A stretch of DNA of 64,000 nucleotides from Calothrix membranacea FACHB-236 (lineage in GTDB: Bacteria > Cyanobacteriota > Cyanobacteriia > Cyanobacteriales > Nostocaceae). Within the stretch, counting starts at the first letter, position 1, and the number at the start of each line of letters is the position of its first letter. Of the stretch, positions 26,556 to 36,585 are shown in pieces. Below the pieces are notes generated by a model, which saw only the letters and a list, made by a program, of their open reading frames with translations, ran no database searches and had not been told where the DNA came from. Location of the stretch: assembly GCF_014696315.1 (NCBI RefSeq), contig NZ_JACJPX010000036.1, forward strand, positions 1-64,000. The letters are read 5' to 3'. The position numbers and the translations under genes were made by a program.

Positions 26556-27200
26556 CACAAATAATCTTGCTTGCTTTAATGTTGACATGGAGCAAACAGA
26601 CTTTTTAAAATTTTAAGTTGTGAATGTTCAATCCAAAATCTAAAATCTCAAGAATTTTGCAGATGTCAAGCAGTCTAGTATCAATTAGCTGGATATTTGT
26701 ATACAATCTGTAATAATATGGAAAAAGATTAGCTAAAGCTAGTTTTTATAAGTGAATTAATCCACGGTTTGAAAGCAATTCGCTGATAAGCATAGTAGAA
26801 ATATGGCGATTATTTATTCTCTGCTTTGCATTAATTTAAAGCACTAAATTAATATTTAATTATTTCCGTATAGGCATAAAATAATATAATAACTGGCTGC
26901 TTATCTGCATATAGGACTCATATTTGATTTTTGAAGTTCTCGTAGGATGCTTGAGCAGCCAGAGTACGGCATCAGTGCCAACGCTTTTCGTGCTGAGATT
27001 TTTTCATAAATCAAATCGGATTCCTATATATAGTTATTCGCTAATAAGTAAGTTGGTAAAAATAAACCCAACTATGTTAATAAACGTAAATATTATTGAA
27101 ATCCTTACCAATGACCAATGACCAATGACCAATGACAGCCAATTATCTTTAGTTTCGCCAACCTACTTAACTATCAATATCCTATTACCATTAAAAAGCC
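26556..27200. other. intergenic region with a MITE-like repeat and CCAATGA heptamers
   Basis: AT-rich stretch without a supported gene. It holds the 121-bp inverted-repeat element at 26909-27029 and four CCAATGA heptamers at about 27109-27136. Open frames here are short and repeat-derived. Confidence 0.6.
26909..27029. mobile_element. MITE-like element, 121 bp
   Basis: ATATAGGACTCATATTTGAT from 26909 pairs, with 22 of 26 positions, with the reverse complement of the right end (ATCAAATCGGATTCCTATAT to 27029). The interior (GAGTACGGCA) matches the repeat near 18.7 kb. No coding capacity. Confidence 0.6.
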
Positions 27201-27575
27201 ATGCTCCAGATAGATCAAGCTGCCTTAAAAGCTCGAAATACATTACTGGCGATGTTTATATTGCTTTGTATTTTAGATACTACGCTGGTGATTGCTGCAC
27301 GAGATAGATGGGCTATTGGACGCATTTTACTCACAATTATAGTTATGTACTTCGTGCTACTAGGGCATAAATGGGCAAAATGGGTGATGATCAGTCTTTG
27401 TAGTTTCCTGGCTGTAATTCTAGTCACAATGGTTATTTTACTAAGTGGCAAACTTTCCCTTTTTCTCAGTATCGGAAGTTTGATTATGGCTGTTCTTAGT
27501 ATCATTATCCTGATTTATATGGTCACCAGTAGAGATTTAAATTCTTACTTCGCTTGGAAAAGGCAAAATAGTTGA
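27201..27575 (+). CDS. small four-helix membrane protein, hypothetical
   Basis: 124 residues with four hydrophobic segments (about 15-34, 42-56, 61-82 and 88-110). A basic loop (ARDRWAIGR) lies between the first two and a charged C-terminus (SRDLNSYFAWKRQNS) follows. No family recognised. No clear Shine-Dalgarno at the ATG. It sits between two CpcD-domain genes, but nothing in the sequence ties it to the antenna. The composition and helix periodicity make it a credible gene. Confidence 0.6.
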   Translation: MLQIDQAALKARNTLLAMFILLCILDTTLVIAARDRWAIGRILLTIIVMYFVLLGHKWAKWVMISLCSFLAVILVTMVILLSGKLSLFLSIGSLIMAVLSIIILIYMVTSRDLNSYFAWKRQNS

Positions 27576-28120
27576 GAATTTAGTCAAATGGGAAATTACC
27601 AAACTCTCACTTGTGATGCAACCAGCTTCAGGTGTAACTGAAATATTAGGAATTACTCTAAATTAATTCTCCCCCTGCTCCTCTGCATCCTTCCCTACCT
27701 TGAAATAATATCAAGACAGCCACCATTAGTCTTGCGCCACGATGCTCTCCCTGAAGCAGTTTGATCTTACCTGTGTTTCTGGTGTTCTCAATCGCTATGC
27801 CATATGCAAGCGTAAAAATTTTAGATTTGAGATTTGGGATGAATTTCGTCCCTTTGAGCCATTATCAATTACCAATTACCAATTACCGATTACCCATCCC
27901 TAAATTAAATGATGGCAATTTTTACATTCTTGGTTAAAATATCTTGGAGTCATTTTAATGACAGTCTACTGAGTTGATAGGCAGAGATTAGATTGTGAAC
28001 ATCCAATCATTTCTGCCTTAAATCAACATATAGTATCTATATACTAGTATTTCTTTTGACCTTTAACTTATCGGTACGTGGTATTCCAAAAAACTCATAT
28101 AGTAGGAGATTGAATAACTC
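27576..28120. other. 545-bp upstream region of cpcD
   Basis: No coding frame supported. Contains ATTACCAATTACC heptamers (27868-27892). The promoter and a long leader of cpcD should lie in the last ~200 bp; TAGGAGA at 28102-28108 is the probable ribosome-binding site, about 12 bp from the ATG. I looked for paired TTGTCA boxes (the RcaC L-box type) and did not find one. Confidence 0.5.
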
Positions 28121-28402
28121 ATGTTAGGTCAAACTGAACTTCATGGTGGTAGCACGCCTTCATCCAATAGCCGAGTATTCCGTTACGAAGTAGTAGGTTT
28201 ACGGCAAACCTCCGAAAGCGACAACAATCAATACGACATTCGGCATAGTGGCAGCGTATTTATCAATGTCCCCTACAATCGCATGAATCAAGAAATGAAA
28301 CGGATTAGCCGTCTAGGTGGTAAGATTGTCAACATTGAGCCTTTAAATGTAGCGATCGCTAATCCTAGCGCAGTACCTCACCGTGGTGGTGGTAGACGCT
28401 AA
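28121..28402 (+). CDS. cpcD: phycobilisome rod-capping linker CpcD
   Basis: 93 residues, close to the usual 80-90. It has the CpcD signature throughout: SRVFRYEVVGLRQ (~18-30), NNQYDIRHSGSVFINVPY and MNQEMKRISRLGGKIVNIEPL. It caps the distal phycocyanin disc, ending the rod and fixing its length. The C-terminal HRGGGRR is a basic tail. It is 286 bp upstream of cpcG on the same strand. No cpcA/cpcB/cpcC genes accompany it here, so it may be an additional CpcD copy serving a particular rod type. Confidence 0.93.
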   Translation: MLGQTELHGGSTPSSNSRVFRYEVVGLRQTSESDNNQYDIRHSGSVFINVPYNRMNQEMKRISRLGGKIVNIEPLNVAIANPSAVPHRGGGRR

Positions 28403-28688
28403 GATTGCAAAGAATTGTTGCACCAGTTTCTCTCATAATTTTCTCATTGCATATTGATGGCGGTAGGTTTGAGAACCATGACTTTCCCCATATTCCCGGT
28501 GGTGTTGCACTTGCCAATATCAACTTTTTGAATCTCTAAACCCCTTGGGCAAGGCGTTTCAGCATTACTGAAAAAATCAATTAAGTTATGTAATGTTTAT
28601 CAAACCAAATCGAATAATTCTCCCTCTTCTCCTTTATGATTATGATAACTTTGTAAGATTTCATTAAGGAAAGGGAGATTTTGTATTC
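28403..28688. promoter_or_regulatory. cpcD-cpcG intergenic region
   Basis: 286 bp without a gene. It includes an AAGGGAG ribosome-binding site at 28671-28677, about 11 bp before the GTG start of cpcG. Its length suggests cpcG has its own promoter or a processed leader rather than tight coupling. Confidence 0.45.
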
Positions 28689-29444
28689 GTGACAATTCCT
28701 CTTTTAGAATATTCCCCAATTTCTCAAAATCAGCGGGTAGCAAGTTTTGAAGTTCCTGGGGATGAACAACCAAGGACCTTCTCTACAGAAAACTTACTTT
28801 CCGCAACAGATTTAGATATTCTGATTGAAGCAGCTTATCGTCAGATCTTTTTCCATGCGTTTGCTGCTGATCGCGAACGTTTTCTAGAGTCCCAACTCCG
28901 CAGCGGTCAGATCACAGTACGTGACTTCATTCGCGGCTTGTTGCTATCTAATACTTACAAGCGCAGTTTCTACGATCTGAACAGCAACTATCGTTTTGTT
29001 GAACAGACTGTACAACGCGTTCTAGGCCGCGATCCATACAACGAACGCGAAAAGATTGCTTGGTCAATTGTTGTAGCAACAAAGGGTATTCAAGGTTTTG
29101 TTGATGACCTACTCAACTCTGATGAGTACCTCCAAGCCTATGGGTATGACACCGTACCTTACCAACGTCGTCGGGTACTACCTGGTCGTGTAGCAGGTGA
29201 ACTACCTTTCAACATCAAGTCTCCTCGCTACGATTCATACCATCGTGCTAAGTTGGGCTTCCCCCAAATCATTTGGCAAACTACCGTTCGTGGCTTTACC
29301 CCTCAAGAGAGGAAGCCTACAGCTGGTAATCCTGCCCTCTTCCTTGATATGGCAAGAAGTATCAACGCTACAGGTAACGCACCTCAGCAGATCTCAGTAC
29401 AAAATATTGATATCGAGAGAAGTGTTCCTTATCGCCGTAAATAA
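28689..29444 (+). CDS. cpcG: phycobilisome rod-core linker CpcG
   Basis: 251 residues from a GTG start supported by AAGGGAG. PBS_linker_poly domain at ~10-190, with [54 protein letters not shown] and the [19 protein letters not shown] segment. This linker joins phycocyanin rods to the allophycocyanin core. The C-terminus ([18 protein letters not shown]) lacks a hydrophobic helix, so it is the core-binding CpcG type and not the membrane-anchored CpcL/CpcG2 type. Nostocales carry several cpcG copies; this one pairs with cpcD outside a full cpc operon. Confidence 0.95.
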   Translation: MTIPLLEYSPISQNQRVASFEVPGDEQPRTFSTENLLSATDLDILIEAAYRQIFFHAFAADRERFLESQLRSGQITVRDFIRGLLLSNTYKRSFYDLNSNYRFVEQTVQRVLGRDPYNEREKIAWSIVVATKGIQGFVDDLLNSDEYLQAYGYDTVPYQRRRVLPGRVAGELPFNIKSPRYDSYHRAKLGFPQIIWQTTVRGFTPQERKPTAGNPALFLDMARSINATGNAPQQISVQNIDIERSVPYRRK

Positions 29445-29646
29445 GTTGAAATAACAACTTAACCATAGCGTGTGTTGTATTTATATAAAGATACGTCTGT
29501 CGTACTTTATAGAAATATGGCATACGCTCTTCTAGTTTTAATAAAATAAAAGATAAAAAACGGGCTACTTAATAGTATTCTTATACTCAAAATTCAAAAC
29601 TTAGCACTCTATATATACTTTTAAATTTGGAATTTTGAATTCACAT

Positions 29647-30066
29647 TCAAGCACATTCATTATTCTCTTCACTAAATCCTAACTCTAGGAGAGCCTTGCG
29701 GATTTTGGCTTTAGAAGGACGAACTTTAGGAACTGCTAATCGCATCTCTCTAGCAGTCTCAAATAGATCTCGCATTAAGATATCCAAGGAAGTATCATCT
29801 GCATCTTCCGGTAGCTTCTCAATTCTGGCCTCGTATGCTAGCGTATACAGTTCCAAGTGATGTTTCCCCATCACTCTAGCAAGTTTCCGCAAAGTTTCAG
29901 GCGTAGGACAAGTTCCCTTAAAGCAAGCACCTCTGAGTCGAGGTTGAGGAACACCAGACAAATCCGCCAGACGGTTCATACTGATACCCTGTTCTTCCAA
30001 ATATTGGAGAATGAATCGTCCTAGGGGGGAGCAATCTTCAGCTTTTATTTGCAACCTTGCTGGCAT
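29647..30066 (-). CDS. XRE-family helix-turn-helix regulator
   Basis: 139 residues. The HTH occupies about 18-70: RFILQYLEEQGISMNRLAD, then SGVPQPRLRGACFKG as the recognition helix region, and TLRKLARVMGKHHLELYTLA. Followed by an acidic linker and a basic end (VRPSKAKIRKALLELGF). Similar proteins are common in heterocystous cyanobacteria, and their targets are unknown. It is convergent with cpcG, so co-regulation cannot be inferred from position. Confidence 0.8.
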   Translation of the reverse strand: MPARLQIKAEDCSPLGRFILQYLEEQGISMNRLADLSGVPQPRLRGACFKGTCPTPETLRKLARVMGKHHLELYTLAYEARIEKLPEDADDTSLDILMRDLFETAREMRLAVPKVRPSKAKIRKALLELGFSEENNECA

Positions 30067-30359
30067 TGTTCGGTGTCAAGAAAATCCAAATATATACAAT
30101 ATAGCGGACTCCCAAGGATAAAGCATAATATGGCATACAAACCATAAACGGAACGGTTGACTTCTCTCGTCCCTAATCCCTAGGCTCTAGCCTTTATGGC
30201 CATGTATCATGTCTGCATCTGTGCAAAAACCTGAAAACTCTGTCCCCCCTGCTAATAGACCTTTGCTACCTCATTTGCTACGAGTCGGGAAACCCGCCTA
30301 ACGCGCTGGCTCCCCTTGCAGTCTTAGTTACAAGTATTTAACCTGAAATGATTAATACG

Positions 30360-30647
30360 TTAATCTTGAGACTCTTCAGAAATAGATTCTGAATCAGTTT
30401 CAGAGTTAGCTTTGACATCAATTTTAGGTTTAACTGGTCTAGGGCCACGCACTAAAGCAGGATTAACCGGTGGCTTACCTTCATCCTTAAAAGATCCTTT
30501 TTTTCCTTTACCAGATGAGCGATTACCGCTTGGTTTTGATTTTTGAGGATTAGACTCTGTAGGGGTCACAGAATCCAAATTTTCAGAATTATTGTCAGTA
30601 TTTGCTTGGGCCTGACGTTCTGATTTCTTAATTGGGCGTTCTACCAT
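30360..30647 (-). CDS. small low-complexity basic/acidic protein, hypothetical
   Basis: 95 residues, no hydrophobic segment. Basic and polar first two thirds (RPIKKSERQAQ, SSGKGKKGSFKDEGKPP), a Pro-rich PALVRGPRPVKPKI segment and an acidic Ser/Glu tail. Probably disordered; the pattern resembles small nucleic-acid- or ribosome-associated proteins, but no family is recognised. The clean start and stop and the biased charge layout argue for a real gene. Confidence 0.55.
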   Translation of the reverse strand: MVERPIKKSERQAQANTDNNSENLDSVTPTESNPQKSKPSGNRSSGKGKKGSFKDEGKPPVNPALVRGPRPVKPKIDVKANSETDSESISEESQD

Positions 30648-30960
30648 TGTTGATTTTTGTAAAGGTATTTTTATGATACCTCAGTTTGGAGACGATCTAT
30701 TTATTGAGTATGCTTTTTATCATTACACTCAATGCATTTACGTAATTTAAAAAACATAAGATTACTATTTACTAAATTTTTGCCTATTGCAATTGGAAGA
30801 AATAATGCGATCGCCTACAACAAAATTTTTGATTTATCTTTACCTGAGATAACTAAAAAATTGTTGACTGCTCAATTAAAAATGCAAATTTTCTTCAGCC
30901 AAAACACATGTGACTTTGGCAATGGAATTTTAGCAATTTCTTGTGGACTTGGCACCGTGA
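30648..30960. other. 313-bp gap
   Basis: Contains one HIP1 site near 30808 and AT-rich sequence. An 80-codon frame on the plus strand runs into the end of the next gene and has no coding character. Confidence 0.4.
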
Positions 30961-32553
30961 CTAAAATTGTATAGGTTGATTGACATAGATTTCAATTGCT
31001 GTCCCTGCAGGTAAAAACCAAACGTTAGTTCGTTGGCTCATTTGGGAAATGGCTTGCTGATTACGTTGCACAATTTGAGGAACTACAGTGTTGATCCCAC
31101 CTTCTAAAATTCCCGCAAAGATGTTGCGTTGAGGATTAGTATTGCTAACGATTGTACCACCAGCAGTTGTAGTAACAACTTGAGATTCAGTACGGTTAGC
31201 TAACTCTGCTGCTTTACCAAAACCACCTAAAACAAATAATCCTAGATCCATACTGGCAATCGATGACCCTTTATTAGGAAATTGATTAGCGATTAAGGGT
31301 TTACCTTGGGGAGCGCGAATGATTAGCGCATTTTCTGGTAGACTTCTTTCTGTGATTTGACCTTGATTTGACAAAATTATTTTGCCTACCTTTAGCTGTA
31401 TCAAACCTTGCTCAGAAATAGAGCTAACTTCAGTTAATAATTCAGTATTTGCTGGAAGAGCGATCGCACCATCTACAGCTTTTAATGGTTCTTTCAAACG
31501 TGCTACAAATATATTGCTATTATCGCTATCTTTTGATTTCGCCGTTTCTCCAAATATAGCTGTTGCTAAAACACCTTTGACATGACTTCCAATTGCTACA
31601 GATTTCGGACTTTGTTGTAATCTTTGACCTACTCTAGAAGTTGGCTGTAATGCTTGTTCAGGCTGGTTATTACTTGTTTGTTGTTCTTCTTGGTTATTAT
31701 TTTCTTCTGCTACATTTTTTATATTCGGATTAGATTTATTAGCAGCAGAGACTTGTCCATAACTACCCAACTTTGCCAACCTTTCCCAATCTTGGAGTGG
31801 GTTTGGTGTAGCTATGGGAGTTACATTTACTAATGGTGGTGCTAATGGTTGAGTTTGTGGTTGGCTAATTATTGGTTGGGGTAATAATGGGGATTGCGGA
31901 ACAGGTTGTTGAGGATTAGAATATCTAACTATGCGCTCACCTGTAACTGTTGTAGGTACGTAAAATGTAGACCTCGGTGTTGGTATTCTTGTTACCAATG
32001 TTTGTCTAGATTGAGAATTATCTGGCTGTGAATTTTGTGTAACTGCTCTGATTCTGCCACTTCTTAACTGTTGTTGTGCTGATTTTACAGCTACAGCTTG
32101 TTCAGTTAAAGCTAATTTCGTTTTTAAAGTCTCTACTGTTTCTGCTAAACTTTCTTCTCTAGAGTTTGGGTTTACTGATGGTTTGATTTCTGGAGAAACA
32201 ATATTCCTTGTTGGCTTTTGATTATTACTACTCATCAATTGTGATAAGAACCCGCCAGCAAATAAAACTATAACTAAAGTACCAGTACCGACCAAGCCTA
32301 ATTTAGCAAAGGGATTTGATGACAGTGATTGTTCAGTTTTCTCTTCTGTTGGTTGAGATGGTAGTGGCTCAGGGTTAGTCGATGATTCTAATAATTCCTC
32401 TTCCTCAGCAGATATTGACTCTACTTCTAAACCCACTAATTGAGCCATTCGTAATTCCCAATCATCAGATTCTACAGCTAATGGATAGTTATCAGATTTG
32501 GTATTAGCTAAATTTTTTGATGAAGTATCGGAAGAAATTAAATTCTGAGTCAT
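30961..32553 (-). CDS. TrbI/VirB10-like membrane-anchored protein
   Basis: 530 residues. Acidic cytoplasmic N-terminus (1-80), one transmembrane helix (~85-107), a short coiled coil (~130-160), a Pro/Gln/Asn-rich periplasmic linker (~170-310), then a C-terminal domain (~330-530) with IATAIFGE, FVARLKEPL, ALPANTELLTEV and a final FLPAGTAIEIYVNQPI. That layout and ending resemble VirB10/TrbI, which spans both membranes in type IV secretion. No other secretion or conjugation gene is nearby. It may be an orphan cell-envelope protein; the family call is moderate. Confidence 0.55.
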   Translation of the reverse strand: MTQNLISSDTSSKNLANTKSDNYPLAVESDDWELRMAQLVGLEVESISAEEEELLESSTNPEPLPSQPTEEKTEQSLSSNPFAKLGLVGTGTLVIVLFAGGFLSQLMSSNNQKPTRNIVSPEIKPSVNPNSREESLAETVETLKTKLALTEQAVAVKSAQQQLRSGRIRAVTQNSQPDNSQSRQTLVTRIPTPRSTFYVPTTVTGERIVRYSNPQQPVPQSPLLPQPIISQPQTQPLAPPLVNVTPIATPNPLQDWERLAKLGSYGQVSAANKSNPNIKNVAEENNNQEEQQTSNNQPEQALQPTSRVGQRLQQSPKSVAIGSHVKGVLATAIFGETAKSKDSDNSNIFVARLKEPLKAVDGAIALPANTELLTEVSSISEQGLIQLKVGKIILSNQGQITERSLPENALIIRAPQGKPLIANQFPNKGSSIASMDLGLFVLGGFGKAAELANRTESQVVTTTAGGTIVSNTNPQRNIFAGILEGGINTVVPQIVQRNQQAISQMSQRTNVWFLPAGTAIEIYVNQPIQF

Positions 32554-33495
32554 ATTATCAATCGAGTAATTTAAATTTTAAAGAGATTGTTAGCTGTTTA
32601 ATTAAATATTTAACCACTTTTAATTTAGTTTTAAGCAATTGAGCCACTACTAATGGTCATGCAATCAAATAGCTAATAGTGAAGTTGTCTAAATACCTAT
32701 TATACTATTTGTAAAATTGGCTTTCTAACTATAATTTGCTCACTAAGCCTACTACGGTAGTTAAAAATTCATTAATTGCTAATCTCTGCTCTGCGCTTTA
32801 CACTGGAATCTAGCTAACCTATGAATCCAGAAAAATCTCTGAAATGCAAATTGCTAAGTTAGTTATGATCACTATCCTCATTAATAACAACTATATCAAA
32901 TATTTGCCATAATTAGTTAATGCAATTTGAGCAATTGTTGCGTTTTGTTGCTATACATTGCAACAAATATTAAGCTTAAATTTTTATCAAAAATCAGAAT
33001 TAATATTTTTATTTATAGTAAGTATTAATTAATTTGTCTGTAGTTAATTTAAAAAAATATACTTGATTAAATATTCTGGTTTACAGCAGTGTGCAACCAA
33101 ATTATTGACACAACTAGAGAAATATAAAAATTCTTCTCTTTCCTTCCGCCTCAAAACCAGTCAATTTCTACCTCATGCAATTGAAAAACACTGTATACTA
33201 CTTCATGTTTTATATCTGCTTAAACTAAAAATACCTACCTATAGTTAGCAATACACTTATTAATATTACTTACTTCAGTAAGGTTTAGCTCCTCGAATTT
33301 GTATAAAATTCGAGGAGATGGGCAGCTACTTTTAGCCTGAATCTAACTTTTTGTATGACTCAATTAACTGCGTCAATTAAGTGTGTTTTTAGGGTAAAGC
33401 AACTGGCATTATTTTATTTTTGCAAACATCCAAAAGAAAAATTTAGCTTCAAGCTTTAACAAGGCTTGTTCAAAACTAAAGTTGTAACAAATACT
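32554..33495. other. 942-bp AT-rich gap
   Basis: No gene supported. Holds a repeat shared with 47861-47911 (33148-33196) and a perfect hairpin at 33289-33317. The long AT-rich leader before the VirB10-like gene could contain its promoter. Confidence 0.5.
33289..33317. terminator. perfect 12-bp hairpin
   Basis: CTCCTCGAATTT (33289-33300) and AAATTCGAGGAG (33306-33317) with a 5-nt loop. It lies ~180 bp downstream of the PhoX-family gene on the minus strand. No strong U-run on either side, so it may be a transcript-end structure or part of an unannotated small RNA. Confidence 0.45.
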
Positions 33496-34869
33496 TTATG
33501 CTCGTTTTCTATTCCAAGGGCCCCAAATAGCACAAGTAATTCCAGGCGATTGGATATTAACAAACATTGTACGGCCATCAGGTGAGAAGCAAGCCCCAGC
33601 AAATTCACTACCGTTAATAGCATTTGCAGCAAAGCGATATAGTTCACCCTTTTGGTTAACGCCGATCACGTATTCAGTATTGCTACCGTCTTCACATAAA
33701 AAGATATCCCCAAATGGTGCCACAGTAATGTTATCGGGGAAATTTAGTATGTTCTCTTCAGGAGACTCAACAACTAGGGTGAGAGTATCTTTTTTAGGAT
33801 CGTAAGCAAAAACTTGCCCTTGCCCTGCATTACCACCATTGGTACAGGTAAAGTAGATCAAGCCGTTGCCAAACCAAGCACCTTCACCGCGAGAGAAGAT
33901 GGCTGCACCCTTACTTTGACCTTGAGCACGTACGGAAGTTTGACCGATACCAGGATCGACATTATCTATTTGTACCCATTTAACAGGTAGGGGCTGGTTT
34001 TTATATTGAATGAAATTTGTTCGAGTGTTAACTGGAGAAGGCCTTCCAGGAATGTCTAGAACTAGCGCTTCCAGCACTCCTGCACCACGATTCTGGAGGT
34101 CTCCATATTGAGTAGGACGAATATTCGGACGGAAGCGATAGAAGCAGCTATTACCCTCGTCTTCAGTTTGATAAATATATCCAGTATCCGGATCAACAGC
34201 GATCGCTTCATGATTAAAGCGACCCATTGCTACAAGAGGAACTGGATCAGCAACTGCAATTTCTGCTGTTGCGGGAACTTCAAAGTTGTAACCATGACGT
34301 TTAGCCGCAATAGTCAGGGTTTCTTCACAACTAATCCAAGAACCCCAAGGTGTTGGCCCCCCAGCACAGTTACGAATAGTTCCTGCTAGAGAAACAAAAT
34401 GCTTTCTCACCCGACGGTCAGGGCCCACAACAATCGTTGTTGTTCCTCCTCCTATCTGGTCATACAGCCGAGATGCAAATAGTCCATTGGAATTACTAGG
34501 ATTTAGCTCGTGATTTCGCACCAGAATTGTGGTGTTGTTAGGGCCAACAAAGGCAGCCATACCGTCATGTCCACCTCTAACTATTGTCCCATCATCCATA
34601 GATTGGCCTGTACAGGATATTGCAGTGTAGTTAAAACCAGGAGGAAGTTCTAATAGGGGTGTGGTGCCTAAGTCAATTCCTCCAATCATAAAACCAGCAA
34701 GTTCATCTGCATTTTCAGGTAGCTTTGCTTCTAGGGGCCCATAGCCAATTCCGTTAGCAACTTGACCCTTGGCTGCTCTTGCATACAAGGCTTCTAAAGG
34801 AGAAAGCATCGTCACACCAACAGCACTCGCACCAGCCAACTTAAAGAAGTTACGTCTTGATAAGCTCAT
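33496..34869 (-). CDS. PhoX-family (DUF839) Tat-exported protein
   Basis: 457 residues from the ATG at 34867-34869; a TTG three codons earlier is less likely. The twin-arginine signal SRRNFFKLAGASAVG is at residues 4-18. A beta-propeller DUF839/PhoX domain follows, with VRNHELNPSNSNG, TPWGSWISCEET, FNHEAIAVDPDTGYIYQTEDE, RGEGAWFGNGLIYF and LFCEDG/AGACFSPDGRTMFVN motifs. PhoX proteins are calcium/iron alkaline phosphatases; cyanobacterial DUF839 members may have other activities. Folded in the cytoplasm and exported to the periplasm. It is transcribed alone. Confidence 0.87.
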   Translation of the reverse strand: MSLSRRNFFKLAGASAVGVTMLSPLEALYARAAKGQVANGIGYGPLEAKLPENADELAGFMIGGIDLGTTPLLELPPGFNYTAISCTGQSMDDGTIVRGGHDGMAAFVGPNNTTILVRNHELNPSNSNGLFASRLYDQIGGGTTTIVVGPDRRVRKHFVSLAGTIRNCAGGPTPWGSWISCEETLTIAAKRHGYNFEVPATAEIAVADPVPLVAMGRFNHEAIAVDPDTGYIYQTEDEGNSCFYRFRPNIRPTQYGDLQNRGAGVLEALVLDIPGRPSPVNTRTNFIQYKNQPLPVKWVQIDNVDPGIGQTSVRAQGQSKGAAIFSRGEGAWFGNGLIYFTCTNGGNAGQGQVFAYDPKKDTLTLVVESPEENILNFPDNITVAPFGDIFLCEDGSNTEYVIGVNQKGELYRFAANAINGSEFAGACFSPDGRTMFVNIQSPGITCAIWGPWNRKRA

Positions 34870-35621
34870 TAGAAACAATTCAGCCCAATGTCAGTGATTT
34901 AAAAAATAAAAATTGTTTTTTAATAAATAAATAAGGCTTGGTTAAGATTGGGTATGAAGATTCCTCAGATGCCCATCCTGTCAATACTCTTTGGTTAAGA
35001 ATAAAAAGCGAAGAATACAAAATGCTCGCCGCAGTCAACTGACCCGCAGCGATCGCAATCTTCGTAAATTCATCATCAAACGCAGATATCATTGGCAACA
35101 AATGCCACAACGGTCAAAAACCTGGAATTTCTGACTCGTACCCCCAGATACTCACGAATCGTCTAAAAATTCTTGACCTTATGTACGTGCTATAGCTGCA
35201 AGAGTATTTAAATTTTGGCTCTAAAAATAAAAGGTGTCTTGAACTTCTATCTTTGAGAAAAATATCTTCAGCAAGGAAAAGATGCGAGAAAGCAGACCAT
35301 AAGTGAATAAATCTATACCTAGCATCACAAAATCAAATAGGAATCTTATATCTATCTAAAGGATGATATTCATGATTTTTTGACTTTTGCAATATATTTC
35401 ATAATTATGCATTTCAAAAAAAGCGATAATGAATTTTGCAATAATTTTTTGGCAGCCTCTATCACATCTAAATTTATCAAAAAAAGGGGTGACAACCCCC
35501 TTTGCAAAAAACAAAATCAGATATAGAGATTAGTCCGCTGATTAACAGTAATATCTCGACTGTTAGTAGGGGTGTAATGGGGGCAATTTATCAGGAAGCA
35601 ATTATACCAAAGGAGGTTGAG
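34870..35621. other. 752-bp gap, no gene supported
   Basis: Contains a 76-codon minus-strand frame (34880-35110) without recognisable features, a HIP1 site near 35049, and AT-rich sequence. An in-frame TTG at 35502 precedes the next gene but lacks a ribosome-binding site. Confidence 0.4.
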
Positions 35622-36068
35622 ATGAGTCGTCTTCTTTATGAAAACTCAGTGTCATATAAAGGATATCTCATCATTCCATTTGTTTTTGGCAAAGCCGATA
35701 ATTACGAAATTTATTCCTATAAACTATTGGCAGAAAATGGTCATAATAGCCAATTTCACAAAACAGAGAATCCAGCGGGAATCTATGGCAGTAGCATCAG
35801 TAATATCATTGATATTGCTCAAGAACATATTGACCAACATGCAGAGTTTATCAGTAGCGGCGATAGTTTTAAATCTCGCTATATTTACCATCACAATTTA
35901 ATTATTGTCTCTCAACAGGAGGGTAAATATTTTTACGACCACTACCCACCAGAGTTATTGAATAATATTGCAGCACCGAAATTATTCAATTCAGAATACG
36001 AATGTCTGAGTTGGATCAAACTAGGGCTGGATGGTCGATATACAAGGCAAAGAGTTAGACAACTTTAA
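35622..36068 (+). CDS. small hypothetical protein with strong ribosome-binding site
   Basis: 148 residues. I start it at the ATG at 35622 because AAAGGAGG sits 5 bp upstream, the best Shine-Dalgarno seen in this window; a TTG 40 codons earlier has none. Residues 10-75 look like a compact mixed alpha/beta fold (SYKGYLIIPFVFGKADNYEIYSYKL); further on are IIDIAQEHIDQHAEFI and SEYECLSWIKLGLDGR. No transmembrane segment or signal. No known family recognised. Followed by a good terminator, so it is a single-gene transcript. Confidence 0.7.
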   Translation: MSRLLYENSVSYKGYLIIPFVFGKADNYEIYSYKLLAENGHNSQFHKTENPAGIYGSSISNIIDIAQEHIDQHAEFISSGDSFKSRYIYHHNLIIVSQQEGKYFYDHYPPELLNNIAAPKLFNSEYECLSWIKLGLDGRYTRQRVRQL

Positions 36069-36585
36069 GATTCCTCTTCTAAAAAATAGGCAGTTGGATT
36101 TTGTGGGCATAGGGCATGGAAAAAGTTACCAATGCCCTATTTTCTATGTGCTAATACCAATTCACGAAATTATTGATACAACAGGTATCAAACTGTTTCT
36201 TTGTCATCGTACCTGGGAATGACTTCTCCTAACAAATAAGTATAATTTTATATTCTTAATGAATATTAACTACCAATTTTTACGGAAGAAGCTGATATGA
36301 GATTTTGCTGATAGCCGTAAATTTACAGTGATTTAATCCCATAAAAGTTAAGAATATCGGTGTTTTATAGTCATAGATGAGAGTACAGATCTGACTATTT
36401 CCGTTTTTACTCGGTTCTCGACCATCGGTATATTTAGATTCAATGGAAATAGACTTATCTTTGCGAGATTACAGGGAATTCTATTTGATGAACACCCAAC
36501 CTTAGGTTGAAGTTCAAAACTTTAGGCGTGCAATTCTAAGCGCGATCGCATAAAAGCTCTATACTGCTGAACGTCAGAATTCACC
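36069..36585. other. 517-bp gap upstream of the hybrid kinase
   Basis: Starts with the terminator at 36109-36144. The rest is AT-rich, with one HIP1 site near 36542 close to the kinase start. No coding frame supported. Confidence 0.5.
36109..36144 (+). terminator. rho-independent-like terminator
   Basis: ATAGGGCAT (36109-36117) pairs with ATGCCCTAT (36132-36140), followed by TTTCT. It lies about 40 bp after the stop of the preceding small gene. Confidence 0.65.

Noticed and set aside
30732-30974. 80-codon plus-strand frame
   Set aside because: Runs into the end of the opposite gene, AT-rich, no ribosome-binding site.
34880-35110. 76-codon minus-strand frame upstream of the PhoX-family gene
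   Set aside because: No ribosome-binding site, no recognisable fold or composition bias beyond background.
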